Source of the DNA: Liriodendron chinense
Lineage: Eukaryota > Streptophyta > Magnoliopsida > Magnoliales > Magnoliaceae
Length of the DNA stretch: 64,000 bases
Direction: 5' to 3'
Assembly (NCBI GenBank): GCA_003013855.2
Contig: ML058453.1
Location: 2,294,001 to 2,358,000 of the forward strand
The notes beneath the pieces were generated by a model. It was not told the origin of the DNA. It searched no databases and was given only the letters and a program-made list of their open reading frames with translations. The position numbers and the translations under genes are program-made. Shown one piece after another: positions 26,601-37,277 of the stretch. The stretch's first letter is position 1; each line of letters opens with the position of its first letter.

Positions 26601-29496
26601 TATTATCAAAATATCGCTGATACATTGGTGATACAAGCAACACCTGGAATTTACATAGTTGAAAACATTGGAGATATCAATACATTGGCAATACTTAGCT
26701 ATATCTCGCCAATATATCGATGATACCTTGAATTTCTGATACTACTAGTGTTATCAGTGTCACTGAGTTGGAGATGCAAATAATATTGGGGATATTGATA
26801 ATATCAGGAATACTCAGAACAATGTCGAAGACATTGCTATATTGATACATTGGCGATACCTAGCGATAACTCGCCGATATATCGCTGATGCCTAGAGTTT
26901 CTGACACTACAGCGTTATCAGTGTCACTGAGCTGGAGACACAGATAATACCAGGGATATTATCGATAATATCAGGGGGATACTGGGAACAATGCATATAA
27001 TAAGTTTAGTAGGAAGAAGAAAATCCAGGAGGATCCATACAATGCATGGTTTAATCTGATATATGGATGAGTGGAACTGGATCAGAAAAGAAGGGAAGGG
27101 CAGGCAACTCTTGGAACTTTAGATTGAACTGCCTCAGGCCTGGTAGGATGGCCATGTGTTTCCATGCCAGACAAACCACATCCAACTTCATTTGTCAGGA
27201 GGGAGAAGAATTACCAGGCAAGGGATATCAAAATGTGCAAACATGCCATCAAGGATGTTCCTTGCTTTTGAAACACCGGACTAGGAGGGAGATCGGTCCA
27301 AAGCCTGAGAGGGGAACAGCAGATTGCCCTGGCCAAATATCTACCCGAAATACCATGTGAGTTGTTGGAGGGGAGGATAGGATGATGAAGAACTGAGCCA
27401 TACCCAAAGATGAGTGCAGTCTTAGACAATTAACACTTCTTCATGACAAAGGGCCAGAAAACACCCAAACAATCTGAATACCTGAACTCCAGTGCATCTA
27501 GATGTCCATATGTGCTGCATACTCAAGGCAATAGTTTCCAAGCAAAGGTTCTCCTGGAATTGGAGAATTAATTTTGGTTGTACCATCACGTGGAAGTTAC
27601 TTATCCCTTTCAAAATCAGTAGAGTTAACATGTATCTTGAAATCTGTAAGTTGAAGCATGTTCTGAATGCAAATATTATTTTTCAGAGGTACCTCTGATG
27701 TCTAGTTATATACATCTCCTTGATAGCCATTTGTAGAAGAAGCATCACCTGTTTGAATGGAACTCCAAAAGGGACCGGCTGAGAGTTTCTTTTAACTATT
27801 ACTGACCTAAACCCTGATTTTGTTTTAATTACTGGATCCATTTTCTTCACTTATGGGTACAAGAAAGTAGAACATTTTAATGAGAGCTTGTAAAACTTGT
27901 CAATAAATAACAATTTAGAACTTCTAGTGCGCTATGCGAATAAAGTGGAGTCACAGTGACATCTTTGCATGCTAATGAGGTTTTAAATGCTTTATGATAT
28001 GGCAGTTTGTACGTTGATGAAAATGAAGAATTCTTGAGCAAAGGAAGCCATCCAATCCTTATAGTTGAATCAAAAGGGCATGCTCTCCATGCTTTTTTGA
28101 ATGGGGAACTTCAAGGTTCTTATCTAATTTTCTCAGTCTATATCAGCTACTTTATTTATCTAGGACCAGGCTATGATGATGATGATGATGATGATGATAT
28201 CAGCTGCTTTATTTGTTTGTAAATTACTGCTGAGACGTGTTCATCAAAGAGGGTACTTTGCTGTACCATAACTGGAAGCCAGAGTACTCTCTGTGTTAGT
28301 ATATGCATGCATTACATGTTTGTTTTATAACTCATGCAGATTGTCATTATCGTAATATTTCTGATGGAGCAACTTTAAGTTATCCACTTGCGCCATGGTT
28401 CTCTTTTTACAGCACATGACAAGACTGGCTGTTTATTTGCTGTACAAGAGCTGAATTAACTAGCTAATCACATAGAATTCCTGAAACTCTTAATCCTAAT
28501 TTATTTACTATTTTCAAATAGCTGGACAGTGCCCTATATGGTACTACGTGCAATGTGGTTCTTCGTTTTATTGGCCAGATTTGTGGTTAGTTTATGTTCA
28601 GAACTTTGGACCTGGAAGCATTCCAGGATGTTCTTATCCACAAGCAAGGTTTTCTCCTGAATGATTATAGGTGAAGAAAACATGATTAGGAACCACAATC
28701 CTAATTCATTTGGTAGAGATTTCTATACATATCGTAGATATTGATAAGAAATTACTTTATTGAATTGAAAAAATAATTACGAACTTAAGGAATTTATATA
28801 ATGCTTTTGGGAAGGGTAAAATATTAAAATTCCCAGATGATAGAGGTAGAAAATGTTTAAATGACATAAAATGCATAAATAAGCAAGCAGAAGTTATAAA
28901 CCAACTCATACTACCTCTTAAGCTGGAGAACAAACCACATATTATATTCATTTGCAGGCCAGTGACTCCCCATGCATGATGAAATCTGTAGCTACTTCAT
29001 CTTTGCGTTTCTATTTGGTAATTTCTGAAGCTGGGGGTGGTTACTTTTCTTTTGGTCCAAAGCATTAGCCCATTCCAGTGTTTTCTCCTCTATTTGGAAT
29101 ATCTTAGATTTCATTACAACACATCCATTGCACCAGTCAAACACTGAAACGTATTTTATTATAATCTCATTTAACAGATTTTATTTGTTATTTATAAAAA
29201 AAAACAAAAAATTAAGTATCAACTCCCTACCATTATAACTCATGTTTAATAGAAATCCTGCCAGGTCTGAATTGATGGTTTTCTAGATGCGTGAACTGAA
29301 TAGGATCAGGCTTTTGCCTCTGTGATTAGAAAAATAAATAAATAACTTGACTAATCACTTCCATAACATTTGCAAAGTTTCACCAAGTCATCTTCAAATT
29401 TCAGGTGTATCAGGTTTCCACCAGTCTAGTGTTTAGTGGTGAATTGTTGATAAGCTTGTTGTATTTAGATTAAAATGACCATTGTTCGAAGTATCC

Positions 29497-29549
<53 letters not shown>

Positions 29550-32500
29550 GGGGAATGAGGATATAAGGTAAAATTTTGTTAAAGAAGTAATAGAAACAAA
29601 ACCCAAAACAAAAGGGAAAAAAAAAACTAGAAAGAAACTAAAACAAAACCTAAGAAAACTACAATACAACAACAAACCATTGTCACCACTGGAGACAGCC
29701 TACAAAAGTCAAGAAGCCCAATCACTCAGGAATTATCCCCGATATTTTCTGTATCTCCATCCCAGCGATACCGATAACACTGATAGTATAAGAAATTCCA
29801 AGTATCGGCTATGTATCGCTAAGTATCATCAATGCATCGCCAATATTTTTGACTGTATAAATTCCAGACGTCACTCGTATCACCAGTATATCAGCGATAT
29901 TTTGATAATATCGTTAATGTATTGATATTGTCAAAAATCCGTTTATTAAAAAATTTTCCGTTTCATTTTTTTATGGGCGCATGGTCGTTTGCAGTGTTCA
30001 AATTGTCAACAAGAATATTGATAAATTCTTAAGGGCCACCAATGTTTTGGATCAAGTTGATATTTGTGTTTTCCCTTACGGCATGTATATATTACATATC
30101 CACATCATCCATCTGTTTACAGATTATTTTAGGACATGGTCCCAAAAATCTGCCTTATATGGTCCCAAACGCTGCCTTATATGCACGAGTCCAAACAGTG
30201 GTGCACCGATTAGGTCTCAATTGGACCACACTACAAGAAACAAGGTCCCAAATGCTGGAAAAGGTAGTGATTAAACACCTTACCATTGAAAACTTCCTGA
30301 GGCCCACTATGTTGTCTGTTTGACATCCAGTCGTTGATCAAGTCCACTGGATGTGGACATGGGGCAGGGCCCACTCGTGAGGTGGATTTGGAGTTCAAGT
30401 GACCCCCACTACAACTAGACAGTGGGAATGAATACTTACTATTGAAAACCTTCCTGGGGCTCACCCTATTGTTACCTGCTGTGTACCTAGTAAGGAGGTC
30501 ACCATGACTTGTAGGTGGCCCAGGCCCCAAAACAAATTACATGTTATGAATGGTGCAAATCTCATGCATCAGTGTGCATTAGTGCATATCATACATGTCT
30601 TGATACATTTATAAATGTTATGCATTCAATTTGAATATAGTTGCATTATTCAATTAGACAATGCATAGCCTAGGACCCTATACAAAGGAAACCTATTATG
30701 TGCATTTCTTTTTTGAGATGTTATAATTTAAAAGTGTGTATTAAGGTCTTTTTTAGCAATCCTTAAAGTTTCATTAAAAAATTCAACCATTTTCCTAATG
30801 TTTCCCACGTTTCCCAAAAAGAGCGATAAATTACGCGATACAAACGATATATCCCGTGCGATAACCGATATGTATCCATATCCCAAGGGTGCGATACATA
30901 GCGCGATACCGATATTTCGAACACTGGTTGCTATTTAATGTATTTGTAGTACTAATGCAGCATTGTGTGGAAGTGTACATGAGGCATTACTCGGTTGCCA
31001 AAAATTGCATTTCACCTTTACATTTTCAATGTGACACAAGCAGCCATGCTTCTGGAGTTGGTCTTATTAAGACCTAACTGATCTCCATGTGATCAGTTAA
31101 TAATAGTCTCATGCTCATTATCTTGTAGTACACTCCATGGTCTCTTCTCTGACAAGTCTTTTCTTAATGGAAAATTTTCTTATCTATTTTGATAATTGTT
31201 ATTATATACTTCAAGTATTCATATGGTTTATGCCTATTTGTGTAATACAAAATTGCTATTCATTGTTATTGGATTTCTAAATAAAGACAGTTACCTACTC
31301 TATATAACTTTTCATGAAATCCATGTGATTGAACTCATATGAGCAAACTTACATCCATTTGTCTTTGTTCTTTATAGTCAGTGCATCTGGAACTGGCTTG
31401 GATTCAACATTCAAATTTGAAAGTCCCATTCCTCTAAAAGCAGGGAAGAATGAAATTGCACTTCTAAGCATGACTGTTGGCCTACAAGTAAGTAATTGCG
31501 GTTTGCCTCATAAGTTGTTGCGTTCTAAACATTAGTCCCATTCTCTCTTGGCTGTTTCTTTGGTTTTTGAAAGCCGTAGGCCTGTTTCGTAGATGCCTAA
31601 AAATAAATTCATCTCATTTTAGCTAATTGTAATTATGTATCAGAGATCATATTTCTTTTTGGTGAGGATTAAAAATAATATTAATGACGAACAATCATGA
31701 TTCTAATGCATAATTATGATCAACTAAAATGAGATGAATTCATTTCTGTCATCTCTATACATACCTGAAGGGAAGGAAGTTTGAAGTTGATTCCTTAGTT
31801 AGACTTGGTACTCATAGACCATCTTCCAATTTGGGAACATGTATCCACTCTTGTAGTTCTCAGTTTCCTTAATAGAAGTTCTAAACAGGGTTGCTATGTT
31901 TCCCTATTGTTTGAAGATGCACTTGTTTGTTCCTTGATTTCTGTTTTTGTTTGCTCCACTAGAATGCAGGACCATTTTATGAATGGGTAGGAGCAGGACT
32001 CACCAGTGTCAAAATAGCAGGATTCAACAATGGAACCCTTGACTTGTCATCTAGTAGGTGGATCTACAAGGTAACCACAGCGATTGTGTACAGACATTTA
32101 GATCCCCATGCCTTTGTTTAATGAGTCCGGATCCTCTGTTGGCTTTGCAGCATTTTTATTGGTCCACGTCATCACATAGGTTTACAACCACATCACACCC
32201 TTAGTGCAACCTGATCACACTGACATCATGCAGTGTGATGTGGACCAATGAAAAGGCTGCAAACAGGCATTTCCTGTCTTGCAGCCAACAGAGGATCTGG
32301 ACTCTTGTTTAATAGTTTACATTTATGTATTATGAACTGTAAGGTGCTCTTTAGTGATTTTCTGTTGGAATGGTTGGTTCATTATCTATCATTTTGTGTG
32401 GCTGTATAGTTTCAATCAAAATATTTCTTAGTCCTTTTAGAAAGATATAAGGGATGCCATTTGTTTCATTTCAGTTTTCAGTCTCTTCTATATTTAATCA

Positions 32501-35500
32501 AATCAATAATAGCTTTCACAATCTCAAACAACAAAACTAACAACCATCAACATCCATGAAGACAAAAGCTTCACAAAACGTGAAAAAGCTTACACATTGA
32601 AGAGAATAGGAAAAAAGAAGAAAAATACATCAAAATTTATTTTCTTCTTGTTAAACCTTCATATGACTTGGCTTGGCTCTTGGAGAAGGCTAAATGATTT
32701 TTTTAGTTCTTCCTTCGAGCACTTCAAAATATGATGTGATTGGAATTCCTAATACCAACCCGCATTTCTTCTTTTATACACTTCAGCTTTCAACCCACAC
32801 ACCATGTCATGTTCCCAGCACATGCCATGTCACCAACTTGACACTATTTCATTTTCCTTCATCTGAATTTGAGTTTTAAATCAAAGATTCAATTGTATTA
32901 TGAAGGGTTCTCTGATGGATAGCACTTGTACATATCTCCCACATGCTGGAGACTTGTTACAATGTGGTAGGTTACAGTGGCATGTATGCCTACACACTAG
33001 ATTAGCAACAACTTGCAGAAGAACAAAAAAAAATCTAGAAGTGATCATCTTAACCTATCCATGCTAGTTTGTATAAATATCTGAAGGAACTTAAATTTTC
33101 TACAAATTTTTTCCCTTATCCACCTTTAGAAATTCGAAAATTAGTTGACTTGGAAATCATCAAGACAATTTTTTCTTTTATATAAAAGGAAAAAAGGAAA
33201 CAAAATTATTTGAACCTGGAAACACCAATATTCCCTCTCCTACTGCACTCTATATCTTATCTTGCACGCAAATATTTACAAGTACCTAGTATCTGATTCT
33301 TGAAGTTGTTTTTTCCTGTCATTTGCAGATTGGATTGGAAGGCGAGCATCTAAATATTTTCAAACCCAGTGGTTTGAATAATGTGAAGTGGGTATCAACA
33401 TCAAAGCCTCCAAGCAATCAACCTCTGACATGGTACAAGGTATTTACTCTTTGTATCTCATCGTCAGTAATTATGCCAATCTAAAAGTTAGCATTCAAGA
33501 TAAATACTAAAAAAGGACTTCATTCTTGTTAAACACCCACACACAGTAGTCCTTCAGCCAGATATGGATGGACCTTGTTCCCTCTTCAGTGGACTCATTT
33601 ATTGTATGTTTTTAAGGTAACTTGAATCACCCACCTTTACAAAAGTGCTCTAAGAAAATTCTCTTATGCTTAAAATTTTGCAGGCTGTTCTTGATGCTCC
33701 ATCTGGGAATGAACCAGTTGGGTTAGACATGATACACATGGGAAAAGGCCAAGCTTGGCTGAATGGAGAGCCAATTGGAAGATACTGGCCTAGGAATAGC
33801 TCCATTCATGACGAATGCCCTCCCAAATGCAATTACAGGGGCAAGTTCATGCCAAACAAATGCAGCAGAGGGTGTGGAGAGCCTACTCAGAGATGGTAAA
33901 AGCAAAAGCGATCCACTTATTACAAATTGTTTACCTTTTCATCATCTCCTTTTTTTATCCTTTCCCATGATCACATGGGCACAACACTTTAGAAACATAA
34001 TCATTACTCTTAAGAATTTCTTTACCACCGAAACAATCCAAATTTTCAATTTTTTTATGGACCAGAACACTCTTGACTAATCTCCTCTCACATATCATTA
34101 GATATCTGCATTATTTCTTACTCTTGTTGGATGCTAGAAATAATGCAAAAATCTTTCCAATGTTGGTGATTCAGGTAAAATTGAGGGTATTTTGGTATAT
34201 TTTAGAAAAATACGCTGGAATTGCTGGACCACTCCTTAATACATGCTTCCCAAAAGCATCCCTTGAAATTTTAAACCAGTAACTTAAATGCTTTTTTCTT
34301 GAAACCATTTATGTTTTGGCAATCAGTCAATCATTGAGCAGCAATCTTGGTCAAATTTGGAATTGCAAGTTTTTGAGTCCCCAATTGTTTGGTTGCTGCC
34401 TACTAAGGTCATTGTGATTTCAGTCAATTTAACAAACCAATGCATCTATTATTAGTGACAGTTATTCATTCTTTTCTTTGGAAAATTTGTGAGTTTTCTG
34501 TGGTCTTGTAATCGAATAGACATTTGTAACATTCGTGAAGTTTCTTTATCTTTGTAACAGGTACCATGTTCCACGATCTTGGTTTCGACCATCGGGAAAT
34601 ATTCTGGTGATTTTTGAAGAGAAAGGTGGAGATCCAACTAAAATGTCTCTCTCTAGACGACTTGCAAAGGGCTCCTGTGGTCTTGTTTCGGAGGATTATC
34701 CTTCTACAAATGTTGATTCTTGGGATAACATCAGTAAACTTAATGGGGAAGCCAAAGCAGCTCTCCAGTTGACGTGCCCAGAGAATACTGTCATTTCTGG
34801 CATAGGATTTGCAAGCTTTGGAACGCCTAGCGGGACATGTGGATCTTACCAGAAAGGAGAGTGCCATGATCCTAATTCCATTTCTGTGGTGGAGAAGGTA
34901 ATGAGTGCTACCTCTAGATTCCTTCTATTGTCTCTGTTGGCAAGACTAAATGTGTTAACACTGATAAATCTCTCTCTCCAACCAGAAGCATCCTGATGTT
35001 GATTCTATTCACCAACTGATCTCCAATTGTTCGAAGTTTTCTTTCACGCGTAATTCATGAATGATTGGATGATGCAATGTGAATTATTCCCAAAAGGGTT
35101 GCATGTGAGGAGTACCAATACCACTGTAAGCTTGCGGTAGTACCAAGCAGATGCAGGGCCCACATGTATGAAGGTCATCCAATCCATCCATATCAGATGC
35201 ATCACCTCATATTACCTCCAGATGCTGAAAATCTTCCTGATCCAACAATCAAGTGGGCCACGACACAGGGAACAATGTCACAGCGGACGCCCGCCTTTGA
35301 TTTACACAGGGGCCCACCTGAATTTAGAAACAGCCTTATTTTTGGTCTGCCTCTTCATCCCGGCCAGATGAAGGGTCTGTTTGGTCTGGATTTTATATAT
35401 ACAACACAGTGGGCCTGCCACCCGAATCAAGGGTGGATGTTTCCTTCGCAACTTGTTCCCTATGATGCAACTCACCAGATTAACAGATCAGCTTATGGCC

Positions 35501-35959
35501 ATGAGGGTAGAATGCAATGAAGCATCTGACATACGGGATTGGATTTTATTGATGCACCATGTGGGCCCCACATGTCTGGTATACCCGTAGGTTATGGTGG
35601 TACCGGTACCAGCTCAAGCATGCCCCTTACCTAAAAAACAAAAGAGGGAGAAAAACTGGATGTGATTTTGAACTGCTCTTTTGCTGCCCATTATATTCCC
35701 AAATCTTAAATTTTCCCAAATCACGACTTTATAAATCTGCTATTAAATAGCACGCATGGAAGAAACAGAACATGCACTATTAGCTATGTCAGTTATCATG
35801 CTGGGCCTCTTTGTGCTGATTCCTGAATGCCTGTTTATTCTATGACAGGTATGCCTGAACAAAAACGGGTGCACCATAGCATTATCAAAACAGAACTTCA
35901 ATACGGATTTATGTCCGGGCATGACCAAAGCACTTGCTGTTGAAGCAACATGTGGCTAA
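11525..35959 (+). CDS. BGAL10: Beta-galactosidase, GH35 family, BGAL10 type (19 exons)
   Basis: Exons: 11525-11698, 11989-12084, 12545-12657, 12798-12864, 13425-13517, 16274-16417, 17071-17159, 21641-21746, 21908-21995, 22154-22272, 22625-22789, 23746-23924, 28006-28115, 31378-31487, 31963-32070, 33329-33439, 33684-33895, 34561-34897, 35849-35959. They sum to 2532 nt (843 aa plus stop) with consistent phases. All introns are GT-AG except intron 5 (GC-AG). A hydrophobic signal peptide covers residues 1 to about 26, consistent with secretion to the cell wall. The GH35 domain follows, with [14 protein letters not shown] at 174-187 (acid/base Glu185) and WTENWPGW with nucleophile Glu254. A C-terminal SUEL-type galactose-binding lectin domain spans about 762-843. 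The family removes terminal beta-galactose; BGAL10 of Arabidopsis acts on xyloglucan side chains. Wording such as [14 protein letters not shown] and KCSRGCGEP fits that subgroup. The gene looks intact. Function is inferred by family; splice sites are read by eye. Confidence 0.93.
12085..12544 (+). other. BGAL intron 2 with a partial MITE
   Basis: The 460-bp intron contains GGTGGGCCCAATCATTGG and GATGGTGGGCCCCACATG blocks (about 12223-12425) typical of the local MITE family. Clear ends are lacking. No gene is present. Confidence 0.45.
13425..16417 (+). CDS. BGAL10: BGAL exons 5 and 6: acid/base catalytic site across a GC-AG intron
   Basis: Exon 5 (13425-13517) ends GGPIILAQ and exon 6 (16274-16417) begins IENEYG, so a 2756-bp intron splits the GH35 signature. 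The donor reads CAG|GCAAGT. No GT donor nearby keeps the frame, while GC-AG with this extended consensus is the known minor donor class. Exon 6 continues through [10 protein letters not shown] and PWIMCQQ to DAPDPV. Confidence 0.85.
14268..15225. mobile_element. Outer MITE, split by a second MITE
   Basis: The left end TATGGTGGTACC (about 14268) and the right end CTGGTACCACCAGGGCATA (about 15215) are inverted relatives, with TGGGCCCCACTTCTGCC just inside the right end. The left and right halves (CTACAGCAGAGGGAACAG..., and CCTGTGCTGTGGCCTGCCTG) match as inverted arms once the inner element at 14470-14992 is removed. It lies in BGAL intron 5. Confidence 0.65.
14470..14992. mobile_element. Mutator-like MITE nested in the outer MITE (523 bp)
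   Basis: Perfect terminal inverted repeats GGGAGCGGATTGCCTGTGAC at both ends, continuing imperfectly past 100 bp through the GCACAGAGATATCTCTGTGC palindrome and GTGGGGCCCATAGAGATGTC. It is flanked by the 9-bp direct repeat TCATTCAGG at 14461-14469 and 14993-15001. A 9-bp duplication with long terminal repeats is the signature of Mutator-like (MULE) transposition. The element is non-coding. A related copy lies at 50706-51135. Confidence 0.85.
15240..15730. other. BGAL intron 5, unannotated part
   Basis: AT-rich intron sequence with short poly-T and poly-A stretches. No repeat family or gene recognised. Confidence 0.4.
15738..15915 (+). repeat. Probable RTE-type LINE 3' tail fragment
   Basis: CAGCCTAGTCCCAGCTATTC followed by GGTGTTGGCTTTATGAATC, and later CCAGATGCCCACCTGATATC with CCTCCTTTACCCGGGCTGGG, resemble the 3' tails of plant RTE-clade LINEs. 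Those tails usually read CCTAGTCCCAACTAATTGGGGTCGGC-like text. Recognition is from memory; no coding part remains. Confidence 0.5.
17071..21746 (+). CDS. BGAL10: BGAL exons 7 and 8: nucleophile region
   Basis: Exon 7 (17071-17159) encodes [15 protein letters not shown] through WTENWPG, including the nucleophile Glu254; Trp259 is split across the junction. Exon 8 (21641-21746) continues [20 protein letters not shown] to QNYYM. The 4481-bp intron between them is enlarged by a LINE and a nested LTR-like element. Confidence 0.9.
17160..18500. other. BGAL intron 7, 5' part
   Basis: About 1.3 kb of AT-rich intron. No repeat, RNA gene or reading frame is recognised. Confidence 0.4.
19242..21127. 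mobile_element. LTR-like element (possible solo LTR) inserted in the LINE
   Basis: Starts TGTCCTAGAGGGGGGGTGAA and ends near CTAACA, interrupting the LINE reading between GGTTTTACCACTTG and GGGTGGACCATTTG. It contains the LTR-like passage ACGATTTATAGTGGTTCGG (about 19461). It has no pol genes. The right end is approximate, and I could not confirm a target duplication (CTTAA before, CTAAC near the end). The double-palindrome array at 20323-20728 is part of it. Confidence 0.55.
20323..20728. repeat. Array of seven spaced double palindromes
   Basis: Seven copies of a 22-bp motif: left arm CCGACCGGTC, spacer AA, right arm GACCGGTCGG. Each arm contains the self-complementary GACCGGTC and the two arms are also reverse complements. 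Starts are 20323, 20376, 20431, 20484, 20559, 20631 and 20707. Spacing is 53-55 bp for the first three steps and 72-76 bp for the last three. The sequence between motifs is less conserved. Confidence 0.9.
22951..23152. repeat. 100-bp tandem duplication next to a poly-C/CA tract
   Basis: In BGAL intron 11 the segment starting TAAATACCCATGTGAAAAGC (22951) is repeated from 23051 with about one difference. It is followed by a run of 23 C (23155-23177) and a short (CA)n. Confidence 0.85.
23925..25780. other. BGAL intron 12, 5' part, with a possible hAT-like MITE
   Basis: Between about 24623 and 25236 the ends TAAGGGTGCAATGGGC and GCCCATTGCCAACCCTA are inverted relatives around GGCTTGGGCT and GGCTGGGGCTAG stretches. 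This suggests a MITE of the 'TA(G)GGGTG' sort; no target duplication was found. The rest is AT- and pyrimidine-rich intron. Confidence 0.4.
25790..26990 (+). repeat. GATATCG-rich repeat family, forward copy
   Basis: Two parts. From 25919 to 26300 there are about 2.5 tandem copies of a roughly 170-bp unit containing GGGGAAACGTAGGGAGAATG and CATATTTGCATATTTAGGAA. From 26535 to 26990 there is dense short-range repetition of GATAT, ATCGCTGATACATTGG and TATCAGTGTCACTGAG. A (CATC)n/(CATA)n microsatellite separates them. An inverted copy lies at 29695-30930. Confidence 0.75.
26309..26510. repeat. CATC/CATA compound microsatellite
   Basis: Imperfect runs of CATC and CATA with CACA interruptions. The long Thr/His/Ile-rich frames here on both strands are simple-repeat artefacts. 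Confidence 0.9.
27000..28005. other. BGAL intron 12, 3' part
   Basis: About 1 kb with a GC-richer patch (27060-27400). Short frames exist on both strands, but none matches a family I recognise. Confidence 0.35.
29501..29546. repeat. (TA)n microsatellite
   Basis: About 23 TA units in BGAL intron 13. Confidence 0.95.
29695..30930 (-). repeat. GATATCG-rich repeat family, inverted copy, with a MITE inside
   Basis: 29740-29985 is the reverse complement of the 26535-26960 type sequence; the shared segment next to TTTATTAAAAAATTTTCC is recognisable. 30760-30930 carries the reverse complement of the GGGGAAAC unit (TTTCCCACGTTTCCC) and GCGATACATAGCGCGATACC. MITE-derived sequence occupies about 30020-30540. 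With the forward copy it brackets exon 13. Confidence 0.65.
30020..30540. mobile_element. Rearranged MITE of the GTGGGGCCCACC-related family
   Basis: Contains the family blocks TTTTGGATCAAGTTGATATT, TTTAGGACATGGTCCCAAAA, AACTTCCTGAGGCCCACTATG and AACCTTCCTGGGGCTCACCC. Order is disturbed and one block (GGTCCCAAA...CTGCCTTATATG) is duplicated. Confidence 0.6.
30940..31377. other. BGAL intron 13, 3' end
   Basis: AT-rich intron leading into the exon 14 acceptor (TTTATAG, 31371-31377). Nothing else recognised. Confidence 0.4.
32123..32304. mobile_element. 182-bp MITE with perfect 9-bp target duplication
   Basis: Ends GAGTCCGGATCCTCTGTTGG and the inverse of GAGTCCAGATCCTCTGTTGG, with GCTTTGCAGC / GCTGCAA further in. 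Flanked by TTGTTTAAT at 32114-32122 and 32305-32313. The 9-bp duplication points to a Mutator-like origin. It lies in BGAL intron 15. Confidence 0.88.
32320..33328. other. BGAL intron 15, 3' part
   Basis: About 1 kb of AT-rich intron; no repeat family or gene recognised. Confidence 0.4.
34561..35959 (+). CDS. BGAL10: BGAL exons 18 and 19: C-terminal lectin-like domain
   Basis: Exon 18 first finishes the enzyme core (WYHVPRSWF..., EEKGGDP), then after a linker of about 35 residues encodes [20 protein letters not shown] and GTCGSY, the start of a SUEL/Gal_lectin domain. Exon 19 supplies [17 protein letters not shown] and the terminal ATCG before TAA at 35957-35959. The cysteine pattern is complete for the family. 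As I recall it, the Arabidopsis BGAL10 protein lacks this domain, so its presence here is informative. Confidence 0.88.
35113..35612. mobile_element. MITE in the last BGAL intron
   Basis: The left part GTACCAATACCAC...GCAGGGCCCACATG and the right part CATGTGGGCCCCACATGTC...GGTGGTACCGGTAC are inverted relatives. The inner half-repeats CAAGTGGGCCACGACACAGG and ACAACACAGTGGGCCTGCC also match. It is the same family as the outer MITE at 14268-15225. Confidence 0.65.
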
Positions 35960-37020
35960 AGGATTGTCCACCCAAGAATTTTTAGTTGCGGCAGCTGCTT
36001 ACACCAATCAGGTGGCATCTTCAAATATAGATTATTGAGTATAGCAGGAAATTCCTATTGATTTCAAGTATCCACGGCAGCATGAGGCGAAGCCTCCTAC
36101 AGCTAGTTGCATGTCATGTTACTGTAACGTAATTTCTCTGCCAAGCTGGTTGCTTGGAGTGGGTGAGTGTAACTTTTTTTTTCCATTTCAAAGACCTAAT
36201 TATCTTTTGTTGTCCCTAAGTTAACCCTCTGTGAGTAGATTTTGCTTGCGGTATTTCCTTTTGCAACAGCTGAGAGTTGGACATTCAAAACTCAAATCTC
36301 CAAAAACACCCACAACAAACATTTGGTGCTCTGAACATTACTTCCTGGCAATTAGAGAAATTACAGCCATGCTCGCACAGAATATTCGACGGCTGTGGAC
36401 ATCTCATTGCATGCTGTGAGGGCATATTGCATGGTGGTGGTGATCTGCCAGAGGGTTGTAGTTTGTCCAAGCCCAGCGCATGAGCTAAGCCAGCCAAATA
36501 TTCAGCCCACCAATGATAAATAAGGTTAGGCTAAACACATGGGGTTTAAGGCTGATAGAAGCCCAGGTGCAGCACAAGTCCAACTCATGGGCCTCAAGGC
36601 TTATCCCAAAACCCAAGCAGACCAGACCCAAGCCACACACCCTCAACAGGATTTTTTGACGCCTAAACAACGTTTTGAGCCAAATCGGTTTTGAGATGTC
36701 ACTTGGAGACCACAGAACTGCTTTTGCAGACTTGGTGGAAGTTGTGCCCAAATGGGCACCGGACCAACGGGAATATTTGGCTTGGAGGTCCTACATGATG
36801 CTTGCCCACTAAATCCGGATGACTCTTGGCACACAGGCCATCAATGGTGAGGCCCATTGTATCAATGCTCTGGATCACAGAACCATACGTCTATCAAGCT
36901 CTTTGGACCATGTGATGGTGCACCTTCGAAACCTAAAGCCTGCAGTTATGCATCCTAGTTGTGGCATTATTGACGTGCACACAAGCTCTCTTTGGGTGGC
37001 CATCAGGAAATAATAATCTT
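35960..37020. other. BGAL 3' flank and spacer
   Basis: The first roughly 250 bp probably hold the 3' UTR. The rest (including a CCCAAGCAGACCAGACCCAA-like passage near 36611) shows no recognised gene or repeat family. Confidence 0.4.
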
Positions 37021-37246
37021 TTTTCCAACATTGATAATTTTATATTAAAACAGCCCAAGCTGGATATTTACAAAGATACAAAAATTAATTTACAAGTCCT
37101 GCTGACAATCCGAAACCAAAGGATCACCTTTGAAGTTCAGGCTCAGTCCATTAAAAAGCTCTGGCCCTTTTTATTTCTGAAACATTGATTATTTCTTTAT
37201 ATAGCCCAAATGCCCACCAACAAGCTTAATCGCCAATTCCCCTTCG

Positions 37247-37277
<31 letters not shown>

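Noticed and set aside
27067..27429. Opposed frames of 97 and 72 codons suspected as a retroelement fragment
   Set aside because: Neither strand shows a reverse transcriptase, integrase or Gag motif I can defend.
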